The notes beneath the pieces were generated by a model. The model worked only from the letters and a program-made list of their open reading frames with translations, was not told the DNA's origin and searched no databases. Below are positions 1 to 7,903 of a DNA stretch of 64,000 bases, piece after piece. Within the stretch, counting starts at the first letter, position 1, and every line of letters starts with the position of its first letter. The DNA lies in NCBI GenBank assembly GCA_047639555.1, contig JBLIOE010000003.1, positions 124,001 to 188,000 on the forward strand, read 5' to 3'. The stretch is from JAJRXC01 sp047639555. GTDB taxonomy: Bacteria; Actinomycetota; Acidimicrobiia; Acidimicrobiales; Aldehydirespiratoraceae. A program made the translations under genes and the position numbers.

Positions 1-506
1 TCAAGGCCATCACACGGTGACGCCGGTGCGTAGCGGCTGCCGGTGGCGGCGAGGAGCTGATCACGGGTGGTCGAGAGCTGGGTGCGGTTGAGCCAAGGAA
101 TGTCGTCACGGGCGGCGATGTGGAGCACACCAGCAGCGCCGCCGTGTTGCAGACCATGAAGGGCAAGTGCGCTGGCCGCTCCCCCACTGGATCCCGCGAG
201 ACGAATCTCGTCGTCCGCGGCCGCGCCTTCCCAAAGCTGAAGAACGGGCCCCCAACCTTCGACAAGCTCGTCGATCGCCGCCGCGGGTGTGGGTCCGTGT
301 TCGAGCCCGGCGCCCGGACAGGCCTTCAACGCAAACTTTGTGTCGGCGTCTTCTCGGCCGGGACGCATCATCGGGCGCCGACCTCGGTCGAGATCATCAA
401 CCATCGCGATGTCGTCGGGTTGAAGGTATTCACACACCCCGCAACCGGTGCAGAGATGTTTCTCGGCAACGTCCATAATCGAGCGAATGCGCGGTCCGGC
501 AATCAT
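1..506 (-). CDS. FrhB-like coenzyme F420 hydrogenase/dehydrogenase beta-subunit family protein, 3' end outside the window
   Basis: The visible N-terminal 168 residues start with ATG at 506, which overlaps the stop of the upstream pyruvyl transferase gene by 4 bp (ATGA), so the two are co-transcribed. Residues 19-25 read CTGCGVC, a ferredoxin-type cluster ligand set, followed by a distal CPG near residue 70. Around residue 108 there is a GSSGGAASALAL segment typical of the FrhB N-terminal domain. Members of this family bind FAD and an Fe-S cluster and reduce F420 or other carriers. In surface-polysaccharide clusters they commonly sit beside pyruvyl transferases, where their reaction is not settled. 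The role in glycan modification is inferred from that context. The C-terminal domain is cut off by the window edge. Confidence 0.8.
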   Translation of the reverse strand, partial: MIAGPRIRSIMDVAEKHLCTGCGVCEYLQPDDIAMVDDLDRGRRPMMRPGREDADTKFALKACPGAGLEHGPTPAAAIDELVEGWGPVLQLWEGAAADDEIRLAGSSGGAASALALHGLQHGGAAGVLHIAARDDIPWLNRTQLSTTRDQLLAATGSRYAPASPCDGL

Positions 507-1819
507 CTGAGCATCTCCGCGATCTGGGATTTGGCTCGACCAACAACAGGAACAATCGCCGCCCGCAGATCAGTCCGGCGAGCATCTCGCTGAGCGAAGA
601 GCTCCAGCGTTCGATCCACACAGTCGTCATCGGTGACCGAACGGGCGTCGACGACGGCGTCACCCTGTCCGACCGAGGCAAACACGCCCGCGGCCTTGTG
701 GCTATAAGCGATCGTCGCCGCGGGAACACCGGAAGAGAGCGCGGCGATTGTTGCGTGCATTCGGGTGCCGACGAGCCAGTCGCAGGTCTGCACCCAAGCC
801 TTCGCATCGCCGGCCGTCTCTGGCTCAAGCACACTCACGCGGCCGGGAAACTCTTCGGCGAACTCCGACTCAAGACGGCGGCACGCATGATCGTCGCCAT
901 CGAGCATCCCCAGCCGGCTGCGAACGTGAGCGAGCAAAAGGACTTCAACCGCGTCGTCGGCGAGCAGGCCACGTAAGACGCGCCGGATAACTGCGCCGTA
1001 GTCGACCGCTATGCCAAACCGATGCCGGCTCTCTGGATCATCAAGGACGAGACCGCTGATGTTGACGGCCACGCGAATACGACCCGGCTCGGGCATGGGC
1101 TTTGCCTCACCGACCGGAAGAGAGAAGGCAACGTCAACGCCTTCACGGTGACGGGCGGGGTCGAAATCAGCGCCGAGTAGATCCTTCAGCGCCGCGAGTC
1201 CGTCGGCGTCTCGCGCCCACGCCTGGTGAGCGGCCCGAATAAGTTCAGCCGCCTCTGCTCGTCGACCCGCGTCATCGAACGGTCCGTAGGTTTGCGGGGC
1301 CAACACGAGCGGCGTGCCCATTGAGAGACACAGCGACTTCCAGCCGGTGACAAGATTCCACCGATGATCCCCATAGAGGTCGGTGAACGAATCGCCACCG
1401 GAGATGTCGAGTGCGACGCCCGCGTCGGCCATCGTCTTGGCGACGAGCAGTCGGCGACGAAGAAACCGCCAGGCCCACTGGTTCGTTCGTAGTGACTCCG
1501 GTCGGTAGTAGCGGCGAGAAAGGCGCAGACCGACAAGATCAACACCCGATCGAGGATCTCGACGGCGGCCGAGACCGTTGTCGAAGACCACGACGGTGCG
1601 GCCTTCGTCGGCCGCATGGATGCCACCCACGAGTGACTCGTGGAGGGCAGAGACGCCAAGATTTCCTGTGTCCGCCGAAGCACCCAGGATGGCGACGGGA
1701 CTCTGTCCCGTGTTCGGAGGCATGTTCATCACGTTTCGCATCGGCGTCCGCGCCGTCGGGTTGAGGGACGTACGCGCCGTCGGATTGAGGGACGCACGCG
1801 CCACGGGGTTGAGAGACAC
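503..1819 (-). CDS. Polysaccharide pyruvyl transferase family protein
   Basis: This 438-residue protein matches the PssM/WcaK/CsaB-type pyruvyl transferase family, which moves pyruvate from phosphoenolpyruvate onto sugars as a ketal. The conserved core begins with PVAILGASADTGNLGVSAL, the family's N-terminal Rossmann-like motif, and the C-terminal half has GTRMHATIAALSSGVP, the typical nucleotide-binding GxRxH segment. The start is uncertain. A GTG at 1819 adds about 26 residues of repetitive SLNPTART sequence, while an ATG at 1741 begins just before the conserved core. Neither start has a clear ribosome binding site. It overlaps the FrhB-like gene by 4 bp. A divergent secreted-protein gene begins at 1861. 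Confidence 0.8.
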   Translation of the reverse strand: MSLNPVARASLNPTARTSLNPTARTPMRNVMNMPPNTGQSPVAILGASADTGNLGVSALHESLVGGIHAADEGRTVVVFDNGLGRRRDPRSGVDLVGLRLSRRYYRPESLRTNQWAWRFLRRRLLVAKTMADAGVALDISGGDSFTDLYGDHRWNLVTGWKSLCLSMGTPLVLAPQTYGPFDDAGRRAEAAELIRAAHQAWARDADGLAALKDLLGADFDPARHREGVDVAFSLPVGEAKPMPEPGRIRVAVNISGLVLDDPESRHRFGIAVDYGAVIRRVLRGLLADDAVEVLLLAHVRSRLGMLDGDDHACRRLESEFAEEFPGRVSVLEPETAGDAKAWVQTCDWLVGTRMHATIAALSSGVPAATIAYSHKAAGVFASVGQGDAVVDARSVTDDDCVDRTLELFAQRDARRTDLRAAIVPVVGRAKSQIAEMLR

Positions 1820-1822
1820 CTG
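1751..1822. repeat. Three imperfect 24-bp tandem repeats
   Basis: Units lie at 1751-1774, 1775-1798 and 1799-1822. The first two differ at only two positions and the third is more diverged. If the pyruvyl transferase starts at 1819 they encode three SLNPxAR(T/A) octapeptides. If it starts at 1741 they lie in the divergent intergenic region. Confidence 0.85.
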
Positions 1823-1860
1823 CGCCGAGGTGTCAGGGACCCACTGGTATCGTCGACCCG

Positions 1861-3846
1861 GTGCCGCACAAAAGCCGACACTACCGCCGCGCCAGCGCGG
1901 CTGTGGTTGCTCTCCTCCTCGCGATCCCTGCCGCGGCTGCTGGCCAGGGAGACGAAGCTGCTCCCGCTCAGTGGCAATCCGACGGATTCGACACCAGCAA
2001 CCTCGGCACCGCCGGCTGGAGCGTTGTCTCTACTGCTGGTCGTGGTCTGGCGACCGTCGAGAACAGCACCCTTCGGCTCCGGGCGTCGGGCGACATCGCG
2101 GCCGATACCTGGCGGAGGCACGACTCGCTGCACCTCAGTCGCCCCGCTCCGAACACCAACTTCGTTCTACGCACCACCTTCGGCACGGTGCCAACGGCCG
2201 CGTATGAGGCACAGGGCCTTGTGTTCAGCAACAATGAGTTCGATTTTCTCCGCATCGATGTGATTGGTTCAACCGACGGTGAAACCCGCCGGCTCTACGC
2301 GGCGTCGTCTACCCGGTCGCAACCGATCGTTCACGCCAACGAGCTCGTCGAGGTGACCGTTCCGTACGACATGCAGATTCGCCGCGACGGCGATCTCTGG
2401 ACTGTCTTCATCGTGAACGCCGCCGGTGAGGCCAATCTCGTCACCTCGTTCGTGCATCCGATGATCGTGAAGAGCTACGGACCGTTCGTCACCAGCCGTT
2501 TCGCTCAGGGGCAAGCGAGCTTCATCAATATCGAGGTCGTGGAGAGCGCCGGCGAACCCGTGATTCCCAACGCGATCGATCAGATCCGCCCCCTCCTTCA
2601 GGGCGAAGTGGCGGACAACATCGGAGACGGCATCGCCTTCGCTTGGACCACCGACGAGGCGACCGAAGGCATCGTTCGGGTGTGGAGCGAAGACGAGATC
2701 GTGAGCGACCTCACCTCTCCCCTCGCCCACGACCATCGCGTGGTCTTCGACAGTGCCGTGGTCAATACGGTCTACGAGTTCGACGTGATCTCGACTGATG
2801 CTTCGGGAAACCAGTCGAGTGGGCGTATCGAGAACCACATCTACGCACCGCCGGAATTCCCGATCATCGAGATCTACGGCGGACGCGATCGCACGTTTGG
2901 TTTGACGGGCGATCCGCAACCCACGGCGAGCATCACCGGCATCGTTCGTTCGCCGACGGGCAGCTACGACGTGCGCTGGCGTCTCGACCGCGGGGAATGG
3001 ACTGACCTGATTCCGAACCCCGCCAGTACGCGAGTGATCGACCCCGGCGAGTTCAGCATTGAGCTCGAACAGAACCGGATCAGTTCGACCGGCACCACGA
3101 TGGAGATCGAGGCGCGGGAGACCGGTGTCGCGGAGACAATCACCGCCGACGATGGCACCGAAACTCTCGAGATCACACCGGGCGCTGCGAACAGCGTTCT
3201 CCTGGACCTTGAACTCCTCGGGTCACAAGATTTCGGCCCGGACAAGACCGTATTCTGGGGCGAGGAAGACCTCGACACGCTCGCCCAGATCGCCAACGGC
3301 GGCTGGAAGCAGGTGCCGGGCGGCATCACTCCGCTCGAGGTCGGTCCCCAGCGGATCATCCTGATCGGCGACCAATCGTGGTCCGACTATGAGGTCGAGT
3401 TCGCGTTCGTGCCCGGCGCGGTAGTGCCGGCCGTCGACCCTGAGCCGGTGCTCCCCTGGGCCGGCGTGTACCTGGGCTGGCGCGGCTTTGACCCCGTGTC
3501 CGCGGCCAGCAACGAAATCCTGCGGACCGCCGGAGGCGTCGGGTTCGGCCAAGGCGACGGCGGCATCACGGTGGCCGGGGTGCGCAACGAAACCGAGTTC
3601 ATCTCCAACACTGGCGTCATCACTATGGTGCCGGGCGTTCGGTATCGAATGCGGGCCAGCGCCCAAACCGTGCGAGACGGCGCCGAGGTCCGATTGAAGC
3701 TCTGGATCGACGGAGACCCGGAGCCAGACAACTGGACGGTCGAACACCTCAACGTCGGCGCCCGCAGCGGAGGCTCACTCGCGCTGGTCGCGCACCGATG
3801 GGACATCGTGTTCGAATCCATCACCATTCGCCCGATCGAGGGCTAG
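1861..3846 (+). CDS. Secreted multidomain protein with Ig/FnIII-like and lectin-like modules
   Basis: The GTG start at 1861 gives 661 residues. A Sec signal peptide covers about residues 1-30, with an Ala-rich cleavage region. The mature protein has a concanavalin-like beta-sandwich (about 38-225), a fibronectin III-like domain (about 235-330, ending in the typical YEFDV-STDASGN strand), an Ig-like domain (about 335-450) and a C-terminal lectin-like module (about 455-661). The last two modules are clearly paralogous to those of the lipoprotein at 6385-7893: both contain an I(A/L)IGDQ-W-DYE motif and end with GGSL-L-AH. There is no anchoring motif, so it is probably exported. It lies 3 bp before the flippase gene, suggesting a polysaccharide-binding or processing role. 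The exact function is unknown. Confidence 0.75.
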   Translation: MPHKSRHYRRASAAVVALLLAIPAAAAGQGDEAAPAQWQSDGFDTSNLGTAGWSVVSTAGRGLATVENSTLRLRASGDIAADTWRRHDSLHLSRPAPNTNFVLRTTFGTVPTAAYEAQGLVFSNNEFDFLRIDVIGSTDGETRRLYAASSTRSQPIVHANELVEVTVPYDMQIRRDGDLWTVFIVNAAGEANLVTSFVHPMIVKSYGPFVTSRFAQGQASFINIEVVESAGEPVIPNAIDQIRPLLQGEVADNIGDGIAFAWTTDEATEGIVRVWSEDEIVSDLTSPLAHDHRVVFDSAVVNTVYEFDVISTDASGNQSSGRIENHIYAPPEFPIIEIYGGRDRTFGLTGDPQPTASITGIVRSPTGSYDVRWRLDRGEWTDLIPNPASTRVIDPGEFSIELEQNRISSTGTTMEIEARETGVAETITADDGTETLEITPGAANSVLLDLELLGSQDFGPDKTVFWGEEDLDTLAQIANGGWKQVPGGITPLEVGPQRIILIGDQSWSDYEVEFAFVPGAVVPAVDPEPVLPWAGVYLGWRGFDPVSAASNEILRTAGGVGFGQGDGGITVAGVRNETEFISNTGVITMVPGVRYRMRASAQTVRDGAEVRLKLWIDGDPEPDNWTVEHLNVGARSGGSLALVAHRWDIVFESITIRPIEG

Positions 3847-3849
3847 CCC

Positions 3850-5463
3850 ATGGACGAGGAGTCCACCGCGGGCCCAGACGAGGAGTCCACCGCGGGCCCA
3901 GACGAGGAGTCCACCGCGGGCCCAGACGAGGAGTCCACCGCGGGCCCAGACGAGGAGTCCACCGCGGGCCCAGAGCAGCGTGATCTGACCACCGAAGAGT
4001 TGGCGGAGAAGCGGAAGGGCGCCACGATCTGGTCGTTCGTGATGACCGGCGGCCAGTCGGTGCTGCGCATCGTGATGCAGCTCATCCTCGCGGCGCTGTT
4101 GGGGCCGGAAGCGTTCGGTCTCTTGGCCCTCGCGCTGGTCTACGTGATGCTCGTGCAGATCTTGCTCGACCAGGGCATGGGCACGGCGATCATCCAGCGC
4201 CAAAATCTCGAGTCTTCCCACCTGGACTCGGGTTTCTGGATGTTGATCGGGCTCTCGACCGTGCTCACTATGGGTGCCATCGCGGGCGCCGGCTTGTGGG
4301 CCGACTTCCAACGCGAACCCGATCTCGAACTCATCGTGATTGTGCTGTCGCTCCTGATTCCCTTCCGGGCACTCACGGTCGTGCAGGAGGCCGTGCTCAA
4401 ACGCGAACTCGACTACAAGTCCCTCGCGATCCGTGGCAACCTCGCCCTGGCCGTGAGCGGTGTTGTGGGAATCACCGCTGCGCTCATGGGTGCCGGCGTG
4501 TGGGCCCTTGTCTACGAACAGCTCGCCAATGCTGGCGCTGAGTTAATCGTGCTCTGGTCGGTCAGCACCTGGCGGCCACGATGGCGTTTCTCGAAGCGTC
4601 ATGCCCGCGAGCTGCTTTCGTTCAGCATCGGCACGTTCATGGGCGCCGCGGGCGTGTTTGCGCTCACCCGCGGCGAAGCCCTCATCGTTGGCCGGTACTT
4701 CGGCACCACATCAGTGGGCCTCTACCGATTCGCGTGGCGCATCGTCTATTCCGTGATCGAGTTGGTCGTCAACCCGCTGCAGAACGTGGCGTTCTCGGTG
4801 TTGTCTCGACTACAAGACGATCGAGAGGCATTCGCGGAATCGTTGCTCGACACCCTTCGCACCGCGTCCATCATGCTCATCCCGGTGATGGGTGTTGTGG
4901 CCGGAGCGGGCCCTGATCTTCTTTCCACGGTCGGCGAGGAGTGGGAGCCCGCTACCCCTGCCCTCCTCCTTCTCTGCGTCTATGGCGTTGCCTCCGTCGC
5001 CACCCTCGTGGTTCCGCCGACGCTTGCGGCCTTGGGGCATCCGTTCCGGCTGGCCGGTTGGGTGTGGGGAATCGCCATCGTGGCATTGAGTTCTCTGACC
5101 GTGATCGGGTTCACCTTTGAGGACGACACCATCGAACGCCAGCTCATCGCAATCGCGGCCGCGAACGTGGGCGTGTTCGCACTCGTGGGCGGCATCTCCG
5201 GCCTCGTCGTCGTGAGCAAACACACGGGCATCACCCTTCGCCGTCTGATGGAGCCCCTGGGTCGACCAATCGTGGCGGGACTCGTCGCGTTCGGTGTTGT
5301 GGCTGGAGCGAACTGGGTCGGCGTCTCGGCGATCGACGCGCCATTCATCCGTCTCTTGATCACGGGCACGACCGGTACGGTCGTCGCCGGTCTCGCCCTT
5401 GTCGCGGTTGATCCCACCGCCCGCGGTTATGCAACCAGCGGGCTGGAAAAGGTGCGGGGCTGA
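3850..5463 (+). CDS. Wzx-like polysaccharide flippase (MATE/MOP superfamily)
   Basis: This 537-residue membrane protein has about 12-14 hydrophobic segments starting near residue 60 and resembles the Polysacc_synt_3 / RfbX lipid-linked oligosaccharide translocases. It would move undecaprenyl-linked repeat units across the membrane. The ATG at 3850 has GAGGG about 10 bases upstream. The cytoplasmic N-terminus is unusual. It carries five exact copies of the acidic octapeptide DEESTAGP before the conserved start (TTEELAEKRKGATIWSF). It is immediately downstream of a secreted protein gene and upstream of a GT2 gene, all on the same strand with short gaps, so one operon is likely. Confidence 0.88.
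   Translation: MDEESTAGPDEESTAGPDEESTAGPDEESTAGPDEESTAGPEQRDLTTEELAEKRKGATIWSFVMTGGQSVLRIVMQLILAALLGPEAFGLLALALVYVMLVQILLDQGMGTAIIQRQNLESSHLDSGFWMLIGLSTVLTMGAIAGAGLWADFQREPDLELIVIVLSLLIPFRALTVVQEAVLKRELDYKSLAIRGNLALAVSGVVGITAALMGAGVWALVYEQLANAGAELIVLWSVSTWRPRWRFSKRHARELLSFSIGTFMGAAGVFALTRGEALIVGRYFGTTSVGLYRFAWRIVYSVIELVVNPLQNVAFSVLSRLQDDREAFAESLLDTLRTASIMLIPVMGVVAGAGPDLLSTVGEEWEPATPALLLLCVYGVASVATLVVPPTLAALGHPFRLAGWVWGIAIVALSSLTVIGFTFEDDTIERQLIAIAAANVGVFALVGGISGLVVVSKHTGITLRRLMEPLGRPIVAGLVAFGVVAGANWVGVSAIDAPFIRLLITGTTGTVVAGLALVAVDPTARGYATSGLEKVRG
3853..3972 (+). repeat. Five exact 24-bp tandem repeats inside the flippase gene
   Basis: Five identical 24-bp units encode five DEESTAGP octapeptides directly after the start codon. 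Perfect identity points to recent expansion by slippage or unequal recombination, so copy number may vary between strains. Confidence 0.97.
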
Positions 5464-5477
5464 CCGATGGGTCTCCG

Positions 5478-6383
5478 ATGAGTCCGGCTTGCAGTATTGG
5501 TGTACCCGTTTACAACGGCGAGCAGTTTCTCGAACGTTGCCTCGACTCCCTGCTGGCCCAAACTCTCACCGACATCGAGATCGTGGTCGCCGACAACAAG
5601 TCGACCGATGCCAGTCTGGAGATCGCCCGGTCCTTCGCGGCTCGCGATGATCGGGTGCGCGTGCTCCCCGCACAGGAGAATCTGGGCGCGGCCTGGAACT
5701 TCAACCGGCTAGTTGAGGCCACCTCCGCTCCGTATTTCTGCTGGAGTCCCCATGACGACGAGCGCGAACCCGATGCGCTTCGCCAATGTGTGGCGGCCCT
5801 CAACGCCGCGGGTCCCAAAACCGTGCTCGCCTACAACCGCGCGGTCTTCATCGACTCCGAGAGCAAGCTCGTGGGCCCCGATACTGATGAGTTCGTACTG
5901 ACGTCTCGTCGACCGGCATTTCGACTGGCACGAGCGCTGCATGAGCTCAATCTGGCCAGCCCCGTGTTGGGTGTGATGCGGCGCAGTGCCCTCGACCAGA
6001 CTCGACTCATCGACTCCTTCGCTGGTTCTGACTATGTGCTGCTCTCGGAGATGGCGATGCTCGGCCGCACGGTCGAAGTGCCCGAGGTTGGCTTTCGGCG
6101 CCGCATGCACGAACAGTCATCACGAGAAGCAGCCAAGAGTCGGGAAGAAGTGCAAGCCTGGTTCGACCCTCGCGGGCGAGTCTCGAAGCTCAGCGACCGC
6201 AGCCGCCTTCTGCTCGAATATCACCGCTCCGCAACGCGGCTGCCGATTCCGCTTCTCGACCGCTTGCTCTGCCTCGGCATCATCGCTCCCGCCCGTACGA
6301 TGAAGCGGGCGCGCGTGGTGGGCGGTGCCCTGAAGGATCGCTTACGCGGTACAACTAGCGGCGAGACAGCGGACGAGGAGTGA
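5478..6383 (+). CDS. Family 2 glycosyltransferase
   Basis: The 301-residue protein has a GT-A fold N-terminus: CSIGVPVYNGEQFLERCLDSL at the start, DNKSTDAS for nucleotide binding, and a WSPHDDE metal-binding acidic cluster near residue 93. It should transfer a sugar from a nucleotide donor to a polyprenyl-linked or polysaccharide acceptor at the cytoplasmic membrane face. The donor and linkage cannot be read from the sequence. The start is an ATG 15 bases after the flippase stop. The next gene starts 2 bases downstream of its stop, so all four genes from 1861 to 7893 appear to form one operon. Confidence 0.87.
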   Translation: MSPACSIGVPVYNGEQFLERCLDSLLAQTLTDIEIVVADNKSTDASLEIARSFAARDDRVRVLPAQENLGAAWNFNRLVEATSAPYFCWSPHDDEREPDALRQCVAALNAAGPKTVLAYNRAVFIDSESKLVGPDTDEFVLTSRRPAFRLARALHELNLASPVLGVMRRSALDQTRLIDSFAGSDYVLLSEMAMLGRTVEVPEVGFRRRMHEQSSREAAKSREEVQAWFDPRGRVSKLSDRSRLLLEYHRSATRLPIPLLDRLLCLGIIAPARTMKRARVVGGALKDRLRGTTSGETADEE

Positions 6384-6384
6384 T

Positions 6385-7893
6385 ATGCGAGTGAAATGGG
6401 TTGCCCTCCTCATGGTTCCGGCCTTAGTCGCCGCCGCGTGCTCCACGCCCGAGGCTGAGTTAGACGGCGTCGGCGCGATCGACTCCCCGTTTGAAGCTGG
6501 TCTCGACGCCCGTGTCGTGGTGACGATCGACGTGGTCGGCGATGGTTCCGTCACGCGCGACAACGACGATGTGCGACCGGGCCGTCCGGTACGCCTTGAA
6601 GCCGAACCCGCTCTCGGTTCGCAGTTCGTCGCCTGGTCGGGCGCCGCGACAGGAATCGATCCAAAGACAGAGATCCACCCCGATACCGATGTCACGGTGA
6701 CGGCAACGTTCGAGCCGATTCCCCCCATTGGCGAGATGTTCACGATCAACGTCGATGGCGAAGGATGGGTCTCCCGCCGCACTGGTGAGGTCATCGAAGG
6801 TGAAATCTTCCTCCGCGCCATCCCGGCCAGCGGCTGGGCGTTTACCGGCTGGACCGGCATGGTTGAAAACGCCACGAACCCGGTCGCCCTTCCCACCCGA
6901 CAGGCCAACGAAATCACCGCGCACTTCGAACTCGTCGGCGGCGACGCTCCCGTCATCACGGTGTGGGGCGGTGACGAACAACGGCACGACCTTGGGGTGC
7001 CACAACGGTGGATCAATGTGGCCGGCAACGTGATCGACCCACAGGGAATTCAGTCCCTCACCTACACGGTCAACGGCGTCGAAGGCGAGCCGCTAGGGCT
7101 CGGTCCCGATGGCCGACGCCTTCAGGATCTCGGCGACTTCAACATCGAGCTCGACACCGAGACCCTCGAGCTCGGCGCCACCGAAGTCATCATCACCGCC
7201 GTCGATGGCGGCGGCGCCACCGCGACGGCGCTCGTCGATGTGTACTTCACTGGCTCGGAGTGGGCGCTTCCGTACGAAACAAATTGGGGCGCCGCGGGCG
7301 CGGTCGAAGACCAAGCCCAAGTAATCGATGGAATCTGGTCGGTCGGCAAAGAGGGCGTGAGGCCTGAGCAGATCGGCTATGACCGACTCATCGCCATTGG
7401 CGATCAGGAGTGGGAAGACTACGAGGCTCGTTTCACCCTGGAGATCCACGACGACGATCCTCGCGGCTACGACCTCACCAGCGAGCCCTTCGTGGGAATC
7501 ATTCTGCGCTGGCCCGGCCACTCTTACGACGCCGGAGATATCGCCCAACCTCGGTGGTACTACTGGCCCGCTGGAAGCCTCAGCGGCTACTACCTCAACC
7601 TCGACGGCACCTCGAAGGTAAAGGTCGAGACCAACGAGAGCATCAACCAGAGCGAAGAGTCGGCGGTCCTCGACTTTGGCGTCACCTACGAGGTGCGCGC
7701 CCGGGTTCAGTCGGGCACCAACGGCGTCAATCATCGCCTTCGGATCTGGCCGAAGGGCGAGGACGAGCCCCTTTCGTGGGATGTCGACGTCACCGCCGAC
7801 ACACAAGATGCCGGTCCCGATGGCGGATCACTTCTTTTGATCGCCCACTACTTCGACGTCACCTTCGGCGACGTGCGGGTTGAGCCGCTCTAG
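6385..7893 (+). CDS. Surface lipoprotein with InlB-type B-repeats and lectin-like module
   Basis: A lipobox (LVAAAC, lipidated Cys at residue 19) shows export and lipid anchoring. Two divergent InlB B-repeat (bacterial repeat, Flg_new-like) domains span about residues 44-110 and 112-175, each with the W(S/T)G signature. An Ig-like domain (about 185-290) and a C-terminal lectin-like module (about 300-502) follow. The last two modules are homologous to the C-terminal half of the protein at 1861-3846. The pair therefore differs mainly in N-terminal modules and anchoring. The likely role is binding or organising the exported polysaccharide at the cell surface. This is inference from modules and location. 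Confidence 0.75.
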   Translation: MRVKWVALLMVPALVAAACSTPEAELDGVGAIDSPFEAGLDARVVVTIDVVGDGSVTRDNDDVRPGRPVRLEAEPALGSQFVAWSGAATGIDPKTEIHPDTDVTVTATFEPIPPIGEMFTINVDGEGWVSRRTGEVIEGEIFLRAIPASGWAFTGWTGMVENATNPVALPTRQANEITAHFELVGGDAPVITVWGGDEQRHDLGVPQRWINVAGNVIDPQGIQSLTYTVNGVEGEPLGLGPDGRRLQDLGDFNIELDTETLELGATEVIITAVDGGGATATALVDVYFTGSEWALPYETNWGAAGAVEDQAQVIDGIWSVGKEGVRPEQIGYDRLIAIGDQEWEDYEARFTLEIHDDDPRGYDLTSEPFVGIILRWPGHSYDAGDIAQPRWYYWPAGSLSGYYLNLDGTSKVKVETNESINQSEESAVLDFGVTYEVRARVQSGTNGVNHRLRIWPKGEDEPLSWDVDVTADTQDAGPDGGSLLLIAHYFDVTFGDVRVEPL

Positions 7894-7903
7894 TCAGCCC
7901 GCT

